Origin: Anaerolineales bacterium
GTDB taxonomy: Bacteria > Chloroflexota > Anaerolineae > Anaerolineales > UBA11579
NCBI GenBank assembly: GCA_026129255.1
Contig: JAHCIJ010000002.1
Location: 251,799-315,798 of the forward strand
DNA length: 64,000 nucleotides
Direction: 5' to 3'
This document shows, piece by piece, positions 9,922 to 18,319 of this stretch. Positions within the stretch are counted from its first letter, which is position 1; each line of letters starts with the position of its first letter. The notes under the pieces are model-generated. The model was not told the origin of the DNA and did not search any database. It was given only the letters and a program-made list of their open reading frames with translations. Position numbers and translations under genes: made by a program.

Positions 9922-9957
9922 AAGCAGCCCCGCACACAGTGCGGGGCTGCTTTTTTG
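9922..9957 (+). terminator. Rho-independent terminator of groESL
   Basis: A 12-bp perfect GC-rich stem (9924-9935 with 9939-9950), loop ACA, followed by TTTTTT. Two smaller hairpins (9800-9822 around CCAACGGTTTCACCGTTGG and 9826-9846 around GGCAAAGGCTTTGCC) lie between the groEL stop and this terminator. Confidence 0.9.
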
Positions 9958-9964
9958 CCTTTAC

Positions 9965-10012
9965 GTCATTGCGAGGGCAGGCCGCATGTCAATGCGGCCA
10001 ACCGAAGCAATC
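9965..10012. repeat. GTCATTGCGAG...GAAGCAATC interspersed repeat
   Basis: The element begins GTCATTGCGAG and ends GAAGCAATC, with an internal hairpin GGCCGCATgtcaATGCGGCC. Related elements occur at 14788, 52085 and 63383. The family occurs between genes in many bacterial genomes. It lies between the groEL terminator and the promoter of the next propeller gene. Confidence 0.8.
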
Positions 10013-10070
10013 CCCAACCTTTGTTGCAATACCCTTTACGCACTCATCATACCAATCCCAAATTCACTTA

Positions 10071-10097
10071 TTGACTCCTGCCGTATTCGTTTAAAAT
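10071..10097 (+). promoter_or_regulatory. Near-leaderless promoter for the second propeller-sortase gene
   Basis: TTGACT at 10071-10076 and TAAAAT at 10092-10097 (15-bp spacer). The -10 ends 10 nt before the ATG at 10108. The sequence from TTGACTCCTGCC through TATTCGT matches the promoter of copy 1, so the promoter was duplicated with the gene. Confidence 0.65.
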
Positions 10098-10107
10098 AAA
10101 CGCGTTT

Positions 10108-11385
10108 ATGGCTCGCCGGCTTCTTCTCCTGCTCACATTTGTGCTGCTTACAGCTCTGCTGATTCCCAGCGATACATTGGCCGCGCCGCTGCGCGCGCCG
10201 GTTGTGAGAACCCTGGATGGCAGTGGCGGCCTGAATGTTGGCATTGGTCCCTCGTTGGTGCTGGATGCCTATCAGCGCCCGGTCATTGCTTATTCGGATA
10301 CTTCTGGCACGGCTTTAAAGCTGGCCTACTGTGATGACCCCGAGTGTAGCACCTGGGTTGCCAACAAGGTGGATGATGCGGGCACAGGCAGCTATGCTTC
10401 GCTGCAACTCACCTCGGCTGGCCTGCCGGTGATCAGTTATCGCCGCGGAAACAATCTCTATCTTGCCATGTGCGCCACACCTGCATGTGAGCCTGGCAGC
10501 GTCACCGTGAAAACGCTGGACAACCGTACTGGAGGTACAGTTGGTGGCTACACGTCACTGCAGTTGGACGCGAATGAGAGACCCATCCTGAGCTACTCGC
10601 GTACCGCCGGTACCAATGTGGGCCTGTGGGTTGCCTATTGCAGCGACGCAGACTGTGCTTCCGTAACACTGAATCGGGTGGGCGACACCGCCGGGGTTAA
10701 CTATACGTCCATGAAGCTGAATTCCAGCGGAAATCCGGTGATTGCCTATGAAGCAGCAAGCAATGTCCGCCTGGTGACCTGCACGGCACCTGATTGCGGC
10801 ACGTTTAACGCATTCCAAATTATCGACACGGGCGGTCAAAACGGCGGAGATATCTCGCTCCAATTGGATGCAAGCGGCCTCCCCAGGGCGGTCTATTACA
10901 ACGGCGATTCCAACGAGATCCGCTTGTTGCTGTGCAGCACTGCCGCTTGCACCAGCGGCAATCGCTCGTTGGTTTCCCTGCCCGATACCTCGCTCAGCAA
11001 TGCCACCTCGCTGGTTCTGGATGGCAGCGGCAACCCGGTCTTCACCTACGGTGACTTAAGAAGTACTGCCAATCAGTTGAAGTTGACGCGCTGCTCCGAT
11101 GCGAGCTGCAGCGCGTCGCTCACCACCGTCCTTGACCCCGTGCGCACATTCAGCACCAGCCTGGCGCTGGATTGTGCCGGGAATCCAGTGGTGGCTTACT
11201 ACGCCGCTATCGCCCAAGACCTCAAGCTGTATGTGGACGACAGCAGCGGCTGCGCGCCAGTGCCGCCAACTCCTGGTGGCTCTTCCGGCAACGCAGATGG
11301 CTCCGGTTCCTCGGTAAGTCAATCCGCTAATACGCCAATGCTCCCAGTGGCGTCACCAGCCTGCAGCTGGGCCGCCTGCTGGTGA
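10108..11385 (+). CDS. Propeller half of a frameshifted propeller-sortase protein (copy 2, N-terminal part)
   Basis: 425 aa. A signal peptide ending DTLAAPLRA, as in copy 1, precedes seven propeller repeats of the SLVLD..GNPV..Y...LKL..C.D..C type. Unlike copies 1 and 3 it has no choice-of-anchor-D segment. The frame leaves homology at about 11335: the last residues (TPMLPVASPACSWAACW) are out of frame, whereas the -1 frame gives APSGVTSLQLGRLLVSLP exactly as in the paralogues. A TAA in the -1 frame at 11328-11330 limits the lesion to about 11331-11350. The simplest reading is a one-base deletion, real or a sequencing error. Confidence 0.75.
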   Translation: MARRLLLLLTFVLLTALLIPSDTLAAPLRAPVVRTLDGSGGLNVGIGPSLVLDAYQRPVIAYSDTSGTALKLAYCDDPECSTWVANKVDDAGTGSYASLQLTSAGLPVISYRRGNNLYLAMCATPACEPGSVTVKTLDNRTGGTVGGYTSLQLDANERPILSYSRTAGTNVGLWVAYCSDADCASVTLNRVGDTAGVNYTSMKLNSSGNPVIAYEAASNVRLVTCTAPDCGTFNAFQIIDTGGQNGGDISLQLDASGLPRAVYYNGDSNEIRLLLCSTAACTSGNRSLVSLPDTSLSNATSLVLDGSGNPVFTYGDLRSTANQLKLTRCSDASCSASLTTVLDPVRTFSTSLALDCAGNPVVAYYAAIAQDLKLYVDDSSGCAPVPPTPGGSSGNADGSGSSVSQSANTPMLPVASPACSWAACW

Positions 11386-12215
11386 GCCTGCCGACCGGCG
11401 CCATCCCGCCCGGGCAGACCGGCTGCCACATCGACATCCACCAGAGCGGCAGCTCTGGCGCGCACGGCTTCTCGCTGGATGACGTCGTCTACGACGTCAA
11501 AATCATCTGCGACAGCGGCGAGCTCAATATCTTGCTGGCGCCAGCCACTATATGCATTCAGCCGCACGATGGCAGCAGCGCCGGCAAGCAGGTCTTCCAC
11601 AGTCACAATGGCGGCAACTTCACCGGGCTGCAGGCTGCTACCGGCCCGGCTGGTTATGTGTGCGGCCAAACCCGCATCTTCTCGCTATTTACGCTAGGCC
11701 AGCTCGCCTTACCCGCCACCGGCTTTGCGCCGGGTGTGGTCACGGCGTTGGCGCAGCAGCCCGCGGAGCTGGCGTATGCGGCCAGCGATCTTGTGCTGAT
11801 CATCCCCAAGCTAGGCGTGCACTTGGACGTCGTCGGCGTGCCGCTGCTGAATGCGAATTGGGACGTGAGCTGGCTCAGTAGCCAACAGGCGGGTTACCTT
11901 TACGGCACGGCCTTCCCGACCTGGCAGGGCAACTCTGCCCTCACGGCCCACGTGTGGAACGCGGACAATACGCCCGGGCCCTTCCACAGCCTGAAAGACC
12001 TGCGCTATGGCGACAGGTTCACAGTGACGGCTTGGGGCGTCACCTACGTATACGAAGTGCGCAGCAACCAGCTTGTGCACCCTGGCAGCCTGGGCGTGAT
12101 GGGCAGCAGCGACTACAACGAGATTACGCTGCTCACCTGTGAGAGCTTCAGCGTCGCCACCGGCGATTATCTGTACCGCCGCGCTGTGCAGGCCGTGCTG
12201 GTGGCGGTGGAATAG
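11382..12215 (+). CDS. LPxTG-sortase half of the frameshifted copy 2
   Basis: 277 aa without a signal peptide. It carries the IPPGQTGCHI domain, LPATG at about residue 110, and a complete sortase domain: His190 in LTAHVWNADN, Cys253 in LLTCESF and Arg in YLYRRAVQA. In frame it continues the product that begins at 10108, one base out of phase. The GTG at 11382 overlaps the upstream TGA (GTGA), so coupled re-initiation could in principle produce a cytoplasmic sortase fragment, but without export it would probably not function. The catalytic residues remain intact, which suggests a recent lesion or an assembly error. Confidence 0.75.
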   Translation: MSLPTGAIPPGQTGCHIDIHQSGSSGAHGFSLDDVVYDVKIICDSGELNILLAPATICIQPHDGSSAGKQVFHSHNGGNFTGLQAATGPAGYVCGQTRIFSLFTLGQLALPATGFAPGVVTALAQQPAELAYAASDLVLIIPKLGVHLDVVGVPLLNANWDVSWLSSQQAGYLYGTAFPTWQGNSALTAHVWNADNTPGPFHSLKDLRYGDRFTVTAWGVTYVYEVRSNQLVHPGSLGVMGSSDYNEITLLTCESFSVATGDYLYRRAVQAVLVAVE

Positions 12216-12238
12216 CCCCTGCCTCAAAAAACTCCTGA

Positions 12239-12268
12239 TTGACTCGCAGAATCGTCTTCGCATAAAAT
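12239..12268 (+). promoter_or_regulatory. Near-leaderless promoter for the third propeller-sortase gene
   Basis: TTGACT at 12239-12244 and TAAAAT at 12263-12268 (18-bp spacer). The -10 ends 10 nt before the ATG at 12279 and no Shine-Dalgarno is present. Confidence 0.65.
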
Positions 12269-12278
12269 CAACCTCAGT

Positions 12279-14753
12279 ATGGCTGTCGCTCGCCGACTTG
12301 TTCCTTTGCTGATGGTCCTGGCGTTGGCAGCCTTCTCGCTGCCTAGCGATACGCTGGCCGCGCCCCAGCGCGCCCTGGTCACGATCACGGTCGATGACTG
12401 GAGCAGCACCGCCAATTCTGCCTGGAACTCAATGGTGCTGAATGATGAAGGCAACCCGGTGATTGCCTACCGGTATGCACCCAGTTCAAACTTGATACTG
12501 GCTTACTGTCACAACCCGCTGTGCAGTTCAGCAAGCTTCAGGACTCTGGATAGCCTAAGCACCGTAGATGCCCACATATCCCTGAAACTGAGCTCGGCCG
12601 GCAACCCGGTGATTGCCTATTATGATGATGCTGGCGCCTCCAGGCTGCGCTTAGCGCTGTGCGATGACCCCACCTGCACAACAAGCACACTAAAAACTCT
12701 GGATACGGGCGTTTCGGGCTCGTACTGGGTTGGCCGCGAGCTCTCGATGGCACTGGATTCGAACGACATTCCGGTAATCAGTTATGCCCATAGCGCCGGC
12801 GGCGCGGGGCTGCGCGTGGCCCGCTGCGCGGATGCGGCCTGCAGTTCCACCACTATTACTACAGTAAGTGGAACCCCGGTTAGCCCCAGAGAAACCTCTC
12901 TGGCGCTGGACTCTTCCGGCAATCCCATGATCGCCTATCACCAAAACAATGGCGGTCTATTCTTTGTCCATTGTGATGACCCGGTCTGTGCGGGGTCTGA
13001 GACGCTCGTTACGCTGTACAGCCCCAGCTTCCCGCTTTGGGCTGGGCGCAGGCTTGCGATGGCGCTGGATTCCAGCGGCAATCCGGTCATTAGCTACTCC
13101 ACCCGGGACAGTAATTCTTATCAGCACATTGAGCTCATTCGTTGCAATAATGCGAATTGCAGCAGCCTTTCGAGGCAGGCAGTCACCACGCCAGGCGTTA
13201 CTGACTACATTCGCTCCATGTCCTTGGTTTTGAACCCTTCCGACAATCCAGTCATTGCGTTCGCGAATGCGTTTGACCCCCCGCCTTCGGGTGGTACGGG
13301 TTCCCTGAGTCTGGCCGTTTGCAGTACACCTACGTGCACCAGTACAGTGGATATCACGGTGCTGGATAGTAGCGTGGGCTTTGTCAGCGTTGGCGCTTCG
13401 TTGCAGTTGGACTGTGAGGACAACCCGGTCGTTTCTTATCATGATGACGCTGGGGATGCGCTTAAACTTGCCGCCAATAGCAGCAGCGGCTGCCGGCCGA
13501 TCTACGACAGCGCTCCTTTGCCTGGCAGCACGATAGCGTTCAGCGGGGCGGCTGGCTCCAGCCAGCAGGCCGACATTGATGTTTCCAACACCGGCCCGCT
13601 TGGCAAGCTGGATGTCAGCTTCGCCAGCATCAGCGCCAACTACAGCATCGTGAGCGGCCTGGACATTGACGACCTTTCACCATCCGACCCGGCTGCTAGC
13701 ATCACCGTGCAGTGCGACAGTGTGCCGCAGCCTGCTGGCACGCTGGTGCTCGATACCAATGACCTCGCGCAGCCCACGGTAACGTATGACCTCACTTGCG
13801 AAGTTGCCAGCAGCGGTGGAAGCGGCTCATCGTCTTCGGGATCCGCAGGCGGCGGGCTAGCCACCAGTGCGCCCATCGCACCCAGCGGCGTCACCACGCT
13901 GCAACTGGGCCGCCTGCTGGTCAGCTTGCCTGCCAACGCCATCCCACCCGGCCAGACTGGCTGTGAGATCACAGTCGCCGAAGTGGGCAGCTCGGCCGCC
14001 TATGGCTTCACGCTGGACGATGCTGTATTTGACGTCAAGGTGCATTGCGACAGTGGTGAGCTCAATATTTTCTTTGCTCCACTCACCATCTGTATCCAAC
14101 CAACCGATGGCACAACCAGCAACAAGCTGGTGTATCACAGCCACAACGGTGGCAGCTTCCAAGCCATGAACTCTGAGGTCACCCAACCCGGCTACGTCTG
14201 CGGGCAAACCCGCGTGCTGTCGCTGTTCACGCTGGGACAGCTGGCATTGCCCAACACCGGCTTTGCGCCGGGCGCGGTCACCGCGCTGGCCGAGCAGCCG
14301 GCGGAGTTGGCCTATGCGGCCACCGAGCTCAGTCTGAGCATCCCCAAACTCGGCGTGGAGCTAGACATTGTGGGTGTGCCGCAAAGCCCCAACGGCTGGG
14401 ACGTGAGCTGGCTGCAGGCTGGGCAAGCGGGCTACTTGTATGGCACCAGCTTCCCGACCTGGCAGGGCAACAGCGTGCTCACGGCGCATGTCTGGAACGC
14501 AGACAACACAGCTGGCCCCTTCCATCAGCTCAGCGCTTTGCGCTATGGCGATCGCTTCACGGTGACAGCCCACGGGCACACCTACACCTACGAAGTGCGC
14601 AGCAGTCAACTGGTGCAGCCAGAGAGCATGAACCCACTGCGCGATAGCCAGTACAGCTTGATCACGCTCGTAACCTGCGAAGGCTACGACCCCATCACGG
14701 GCGATTACCTCTATCGCCGCGCCGTGCAAGCGGTGTTAGTGGCAGTGAAGTAG
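12279..14753 (+). CDS. Secreted seven-bladed propeller - LPxTG - sortase fusion protein (copy 3)
   Basis: 824 aa, the longest intact copy. A signal peptide (LLMVLALAAFSLPSDTLA) leads into seven propeller repeats, a choice-of-anchor-D-like segment (about residues 410-510), a Gly/Ser linker, the VTTLQLGRLLVSLPANAIPP domain, LPNTG at 657-661 and a sortase domain with His737, Cys800 (TLVTCEGY) and Arg813/814. Each of blades 1-6 carries a C-x4-C pair (CHNPLC, CDDPTC, CADAAC). In blade 7 the pair is replaced by LDC near its start plus a Cys at the end, possibly a ring-closing disulfide. The likely role is a surface protein with self-contained sortase chemistry; the substrate is unknown. Confidence 0.85.
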   Translation: MAVARRLVPLLMVLALAAFSLPSDTLAAPQRALVTITVDDWSSTANSAWNSMVLNDEGNPVIAYRYAPSSNLILAYCHNPLCSSASFRTLDSLSTVDAHISLKLSSAGNPVIAYYDDAGASRLRLALCDDPTCTTSTLKTLDTGVSGSYWVGRELSMALDSNDIPVISYAHSAGGAGLRVARCADAACSSTTITTVSGTPVSPRETSLALDSSGNPMIAYHQNNGGLFFVHCDDPVCAGSETLVTLYSPSFPLWAGRRLAMALDSSGNPVISYSTRDSNSYQHIELIRCNNANCSSLSRQAVTTPGVTDYIRSMSLVLNPSDNPVIAFANAFDPPPSGGTGSLSLAVCSTPTCTSTVDITVLDSSVGFVSVGASLQLDCEDNPVVSYHDDAGDALKLAANSSSGCRPIYDSAPLPGSTIAFSGAAGSSQQADIDVSNTGPLGKLDVSFASISANYSIVSGLDIDDLSPSDPAASITVQCDSVPQPAGTLVLDTNDLAQPTVTYDLTCEVASSGGSGSSSSGSAGGGLATSAPIAPSGVTTLQLGRLLVSLPANAIPPGQTGCEITVAEVGSSAAYGFTLDDAVFDVKVHCDSGELNIFFAPLTICIQPTDGTTSNKLVYHSHNGGSFQAMNSEVTQPGYVCGQTRVLSLFTLGQLALPNTGFAPGAVTALAEQPAELAYAATELSLSIPKLGVELDIVGVPQSPNGWDVSWLQAGQAGYLYGTSFPTWQGNSVLTAHVWNADNTAGPFHQLSALRYGDRFTVTAHGHTYTYEVRSSQLVQPESMNPLRDSQYSLITLVTCEGYDPITGDYLYRRAVQAVLVAVK

Positions 14754-14787
14754 CCGTAAGCCGTAAGCAATACCCCGCTCTCTGCCC

Positions 14788-14864
14788 GTCATTGCGAGAC
14801 GGCAACCGCATGTGATGCAGCTGCCGTATGCGGCGAGGCGCAGCCTCGCCGTCCTCGCAAAGAC
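14788..14864. repeat. 77-bp MITE-like element with terminal inverted repeats
   Basis: The ends are GTCATTGCGAGACGGC and GCCGTCCTCGCAAAGAC, an imperfect inverted repeat of about 16 bp (one mismatch and one gap). Internal palindromes GCGAGGCGcagCCTCGC are present. It belongs to the same family as the element at 9965 and has no coding capacity. Confidence 0.7.
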
Positions 14865-14885
14865 AGGCGGTAGGCCCGAGACGCC

Positions 14886-14924
14886 GCCGCGCCGTGCAAA
14901 GCTGTGCTGGTGGATGTGCACTAG
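14886..14924 (+). pseudogene. 3' remnant of a fourth sortase gene
   Basis: The sequence CGCCGCGCCGTGCAAAGCTG onward, ending in TAG at 14922, matches the last 12-13 codons of the sortase genes (RRAVQAVLV-V) if one extra A in the CAAA run is ignored. Nothing of the rest of such a gene remains; the MITE-like repeat lies just upstream. This suggests deletion of a fourth copy. Confidence 0.6.
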
Positions 14925-14966
14925 CATTTGTTCTGCTCTGTTATTGCCAGCTGGCGCACAAAGCAT

Positions 14967-14994
14967 TTGACGCGGGCATCAAAGTCCTTATACT
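14967..14994 (+). promoter_or_regulatory. Near-leaderless promoter for the propeller lipoprotein
   Basis: TTGACG at 14967-14972 and TATACT at 14989-14994, 16-bp spacer. The -10 ends 12 nt before the ATG at 15007. Same layout as the promoters of the sortase fusions. Confidence 0.65.
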
Positions 14995-15006
14995 TATCCA
15001 AACTGG

Positions 15007-16311
15007 ATGTACACCTCCTCGGCTCCTTCCCGCTCTGCTCGTTTCGTATTGCTTGCCATCCTCATACTGGTGGTCGCCGCCTGCGGTGGCGGCAGCAGCG
15101 GCAATATCAACATCAGCGCAGACGATATTCTCGCCACCCATACCCAGCTGCGCACTGAGCAGGCGGCAGAGTGGAATATCACCCCAACACCACTTCCCAC
15201 GGCTGTGCCCACCGCTGGCACCGCAGCCACCGCGGTAGCTCCCTGGCTGGATATGTTGAAGACGGTGGATGGCCCCCGCGGCATCGGCCGTTACAGTTCG
15301 CTGGCGCTGGATGCGGCGGGCAACCCGGTCATTAGCTACTATGATGCCCTCAATTCAGATCTCAAGCTGGCCCACTGCCGGGATGCAAACTGCAACTCCG
15401 CCGTGCTCAGCATCGTGACCAGCACCGGCAGAGTGGGTGAATACACCTCGCTGGTATTGGATGCGGCGGGCAGGCCGGTCATCAGCTATTTCGACGATGC
15501 CAACCGAGACCTCAAGTTGGCGCATTGCAACGATCCTAATTGCGTGACGGCGGTGCTCAACACCGTGGATAGCGAAGGGGAGGTGGGCGAGCACACTTCC
15601 CTGGCGTTGGACGCAGCCGGCAACCCGGTCATCAGCTACTATGACCGTGCTAACTACGCGCTCAAGCTGGCCCATTGCACAGACCCGGTGTGTAGCTCAG
15701 CGGTCATCACTGTCGTCGACAACGAGGGCAGGGTGGGTGAATACAGCTCGCTGGCGCTCGACGCGGCGGGCAACCCGGTGATCAGCTACCATGACTCAAG
15801 CAATCAGGATCTGAAGTTGGCGCGTTGCCATGACCCGAACTGCGCCTCAGCTACGCTCAGCATCCTGGACGGCGAGGGGATTATTACTGGCGCCTTTGGC
15901 CGCTACAGCTCGCTGGTGCTCGACGCGGCGGGCAACCCGGTGATCAGCTATTACGATGATGTCTTGGACGATCTCAAGCTGGCTCGTTGTAACCAACCCA
16001 CCTGCGCTACCGTGGACATTGTCGTGGTGGACAGCGAAGGTGAAGTGGGCTGGTTCACCTCGCTCGCTTTGGACACGGCGGGTAACCCGGTCATCAGCTA
16101 CTACGATCGCACCAACCGCACGCTCAAAATAGCCCACTGCCAGGATCTCGGCTGCACCTCAGCCCTCATCGCTACGGTGGACAACGCTGGGGATGTGGGC
16201 TGGCATACTTCGCTAGCGCTGGATTGCAAAGACAATCCAGTGATCAGCTATCACGATTTCGACAAAAAGGGCCTCAAGCTGGCGAGCGTGCGCGGCGCTG
16301 GAGGCTGTTAG
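15007..16311 (+). CDS. Propeller lipoprotein with seven near-identical blades
   Basis: 434 aa. The lipobox ILVVAAC at the end of the signal sequence predicts a lipid anchor. A short helix region and an [14 protein letters not shown] linker lead to seven repeats of about 50 aa with consensus [18 protein letters not shown], then LKLAHC.DPNC and VVDSEGEVG. The blades are much more alike than in the sortase fusions, so the array was amplified or homogenised recently. The last blade has LDC in place of LDA, as in the fusions. There is no LPxTG and no sortase domain. It may be a ligand-binding surface protein of the same system; function unknown. Confidence 0.85.
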   Translation: MYTSSAPSRSARFVLLAILILVVAACGGGSSGNINISADDILATHTQLRTEQAAEWNITPTPLPTAVPTAGTAATAVAPWLDMLKTVDGPRGIGRYSSLALDAAGNPVISYYDALNSDLKLAHCRDANCNSAVLSIVTSTGRVGEYTSLVLDAAGRPVISYFDDANRDLKLAHCNDPNCVTAVLNTVDSEGEVGEHTSLALDAAGNPVISYYDRANYALKLAHCTDPVCSSAVITVVDNEGRVGEYSSLALDAAGNPVISYHDSSNQDLKLARCHDPNCASATLSILDGEGIITGAFGRYSSLVLDAAGNPVISYYDDVLDDLKLARCNQPTCATVDIVVVDSEGEVGWFTSLALDTAGNPVISYYDRTNRTLKIAHCQDLGCTSALIATVDNAGDVGWHTSLALDCKDNPVISYHDFDKKGLKLASVRGAGGC

Positions 16312-16360
16312 TAGCCCACGGGGTGACTAGACTAGCCTCATGTGCGCCTCATCTGGGCGC

Positions 16361-16390
16361 TTGTGGCTGGCTTGGGCGGCGTGCTATAAT
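16361..16390 (+). promoter_or_regulatory. Promoter upstream of RNase J leader
   Basis: TTGTGG at 16361-16366 and a perfect TATAAT at 16385-16390 with an 18-bp spacer. The predicted transcript starts near 16397, about 205 nt before the RNase J start codon. Confidence 0.65.
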
Positions 16391-16396
16391 AAGCTT

Positions 16397-16510
16397 GTTA
16401 TTTGAAATAGTCGGCCTTGCATTTTGGCCTTTTCTGGCTTTGCTAAAACTACCTAGCAGTACCTGATGAGATCATTACCCCGGCCGTGGTTCACGTGTCG
16501 GGGTTTTTTG
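16397..16510 (+). ncRNA. Candidate leader or small RNA ending in an intrinsic terminator
   Basis: Between the promoter and RNase J lies a stretch of about 114 nt ending in a hairpin (16477-16504, CCCCG...CGGGG with one bulge) and TTTTTT at 16504-16509. It includes GGCCttgcattttGGCC. No open reading frame of interest is present. It could be a stand-alone sRNA or a terminator/attenuator controlling rnj. A second hairpin (GCAGGGC...GCCCTGC, 16553-16582) sits between it and the start codon. No known RNA family was recognised. Confidence 0.4.
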
Positions 16511-16601
16511 TAGTACGCGTTTCAAGCAACACCAACAGAAGAAAAAGAAAGGGCAGGGCGATGCGCGTCTAGCGCGCCCTGCAAAAGGTTATTTAAAACA
16601 A

Positions 16602-18266
16602 ATGAGTAAGAAAGAGCAACAAAGCAACGCGAAGCGTAATATGCTACGCATAATCCCCCTGGGTGGTTTGGGGGAGATCGGCAAGAACATGACCGTCTTC
16701 GAATACGGGGACGACATCCTGATTGTCGATACCGGCATCATGTTCCCGGAATCTGACATGCTGGGGATCGATTACATCATCCCTGACTTCAAATACCTGA
16801 TGGACAAGCGTGACCGGGTCAAAGGCATTGTGATCACTCACGGGCATGAAGACCACACCGGCGCCATCCACCATGTAGTGGAGCAGATCAATGCACCCAT
16901 CTACGCCACGCCGCTCACCAAAGGCCTGCTTGAAGTCAAGCTGGCACGTGGCGGGCAGTCTGGCAAAGTGAAGGTCAATGAGGTCAAAGCGGGCGACACG
17001 GTGCAGATCGGCGCCTTCAAAGTGGAGTTCTGCCATGTGTGTCACTCCATCCCCGATTGTGTCGCCTTGGGCATCACCACGCCGGCTGGCCTCGTGGTGC
17101 ACACCGGTGACTACAAGCTGGATCACACGCCGGTGGACAACTGGCCTACCGACTACGCCAAGCTGGCCGAGTTTGCCGGCCGCGGCGTGCTGGCCATGCT
17201 GGGCGACTCCACCAACGCAGACCGCGCCGGGTGGACGCCGTCTGAGCGCGTTATTGAGCCTGCCTTCGACAAAGTGTTCCGTGAGGCCCAAGGCCGCATC
17301 CTGGTGGCCACCTTCGCCTCGCTGATCTCCCGCATTCAGCAGGTCGGCGAAGCCGCCCTGCGCCACGGGCGCAAGATGGCCTTCGTCGGCACCAGCATGC
17401 GCGAGAACGCCAGGATGGCCAAGCAACTGGGCTACCTGAGCCTGCCAGATGAGCTGCTCGTGCCCATTGATGAGGCGCTCAAGCTGCCCGTGCACGAGGT
17501 GGTGCTGATGTGCACCGGCTCGCAGGGCGAGCCCTCCTCCATCGTGGGCCGCCTGGCCACTGGCACCAACCGCCAGTTCGACTTGCTGCCCACGGATACC
17601 GTGGTGCTCTCCTCGCATCCCATCCCGGGCAACGAGGAAAGCGTCTCACGCACCATCAACAAGCTGTTCGAGCGCGGCGCCCACGTGATCTACGACCCGG
17701 TGGAAGCCGTGCATGTTTCGGGTCACGCCAGCCAGGAAGAGATGAAGTTCATGCTGAACCTGATCAAGCCCAAGTACGTGATCCCCGTCCACGGCGAGCT
17801 GCGTCACCTGCACCAGCACGCCGCCATCGCCGAGAGCCTGGGCTACGCAGATGAGAACGTGGCCATTGTGCAAAACGGCCAGGTGATCGAGTTCCGTGGC
17901 GGCAAGATGTTCATGGGTGAACGTTTGCCCGGCGGCTACGTGTTTGTGGATGGCGCCAGCGTTGGTGACATTGGCCCGGCCGTCATGCGTGAGCGTGATG
18001 CGCTCTCGCGCGAAGGTTTCGTGCTGGTCAACATTAACGTCAACCGCCAGAGCGGCAAGCTGTTGCGCGATCCAGAGATCATTACGCGTGGTTTCGTGTA
18101 TCGCCAGGATGATGACTTTGCCACCGAGACGCGCCGCCAGATCGAGAAGACCCTGGCCGAGTCCAATGGGGACTTACAACATCAGCTGGAAATGCGCCTG
18201 CGTGACCATTTCTTGAATGCAACCAAGCGTAAGCCAATGATCTTTGTAATGATCAACAAGAATTAG
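16602..18266 (+). CDS. rnj: Ribonuclease J
   Basis: 554-aa metallo-beta-lactamase/beta-CASP ribonuclease with 5'-3' exonuclease and endonuclease activity on mRNA and rRNA precursors. The zinc motif HGHEDH is at residues 80-85. Other marks are GDYKLDHTP, the beta-CASP segment TGSQGEP, SSHPIPGNE and VHVSGHAS, followed by the C-terminal domain. The N-terminal IIPLGGLGEIGKNM is typical of RNase J. The start has no clear Shine-Dalgarno; a long leader with a terminator hairpin precedes it, so expression may be controlled by RNA structure, as autoregulation is common for RNases. Confidence 0.95.
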   Translation: MSKKEQQSNAKRNMLRIIPLGGLGEIGKNMTVFEYGDDILIVDTGIMFPESDMLGIDYIIPDFKYLMDKRDRVKGIVITHGHEDHTGAIHHVVEQINAPIYATPLTKGLLEVKLARGGQSGKVKVNEVKAGDTVQIGAFKVEFCHVCHSIPDCVALGITTPAGLVVHTGDYKLDHTPVDNWPTDYAKLAEFAGRGVLAMLGDSTNADRAGWTPSERVIEPAFDKVFREAQGRILVATFASLISRIQQVGEAALRHGRKMAFVGTSMRENARMAKQLGYLSLPDELLVPIDEALKLPVHEVVLMCTGSQGEPSSIVGRLATGTNRQFDLLPTDTVVLSSHPIPGNEESVSRTINKLFERGAHVIYDPVEAVHVSGHASQEEMKFMLNLIKPKYVIPVHGELRHLHQHAAIAESLGYADENVAIVQNGQVIEFRGGKMFMGERLPGGYVFVDGASVGDIGPAVMRERDALSREGFVLVNINVNRQSGKLLRDPEIITRGFVYRQDDDFATETRRQIEKTLAESNGDLQHQLEMRLRDHFLNATKRKPMIFVMINKN

Positions 18267-18280
18267 GCAAACACACCAAT

Positions 18281-18315
18281 AAAAAAAGCCCGCTGCTTTA
18301 GCAGCGGGCTTTTTT
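18281..18315. terminator. Bidirectional terminator between rnj and the LysM gene
   Basis: AAAAAAGCCCGCTGC, loop TTTA, GCAGCGGGCTTTTTT. The A-run and T-run on either side make it work for both convergent genes. Confidence 0.9.
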
Positions 18316-18319
18316 GTTT

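Noticed and set aside
11328..11385. Programmed -1 frameshift in copy 2
   Set aside because: No X XXY YYZ slippery heptamer and no following pseudoknot are visible, and the two paralogues need no shift. A one-base deletion or sequencing error is simpler.
16224..16466. 80-codon ORF before RNase J
   Set aside because: Begins inside the propeller gene in another frame and covers the promoter and leader.
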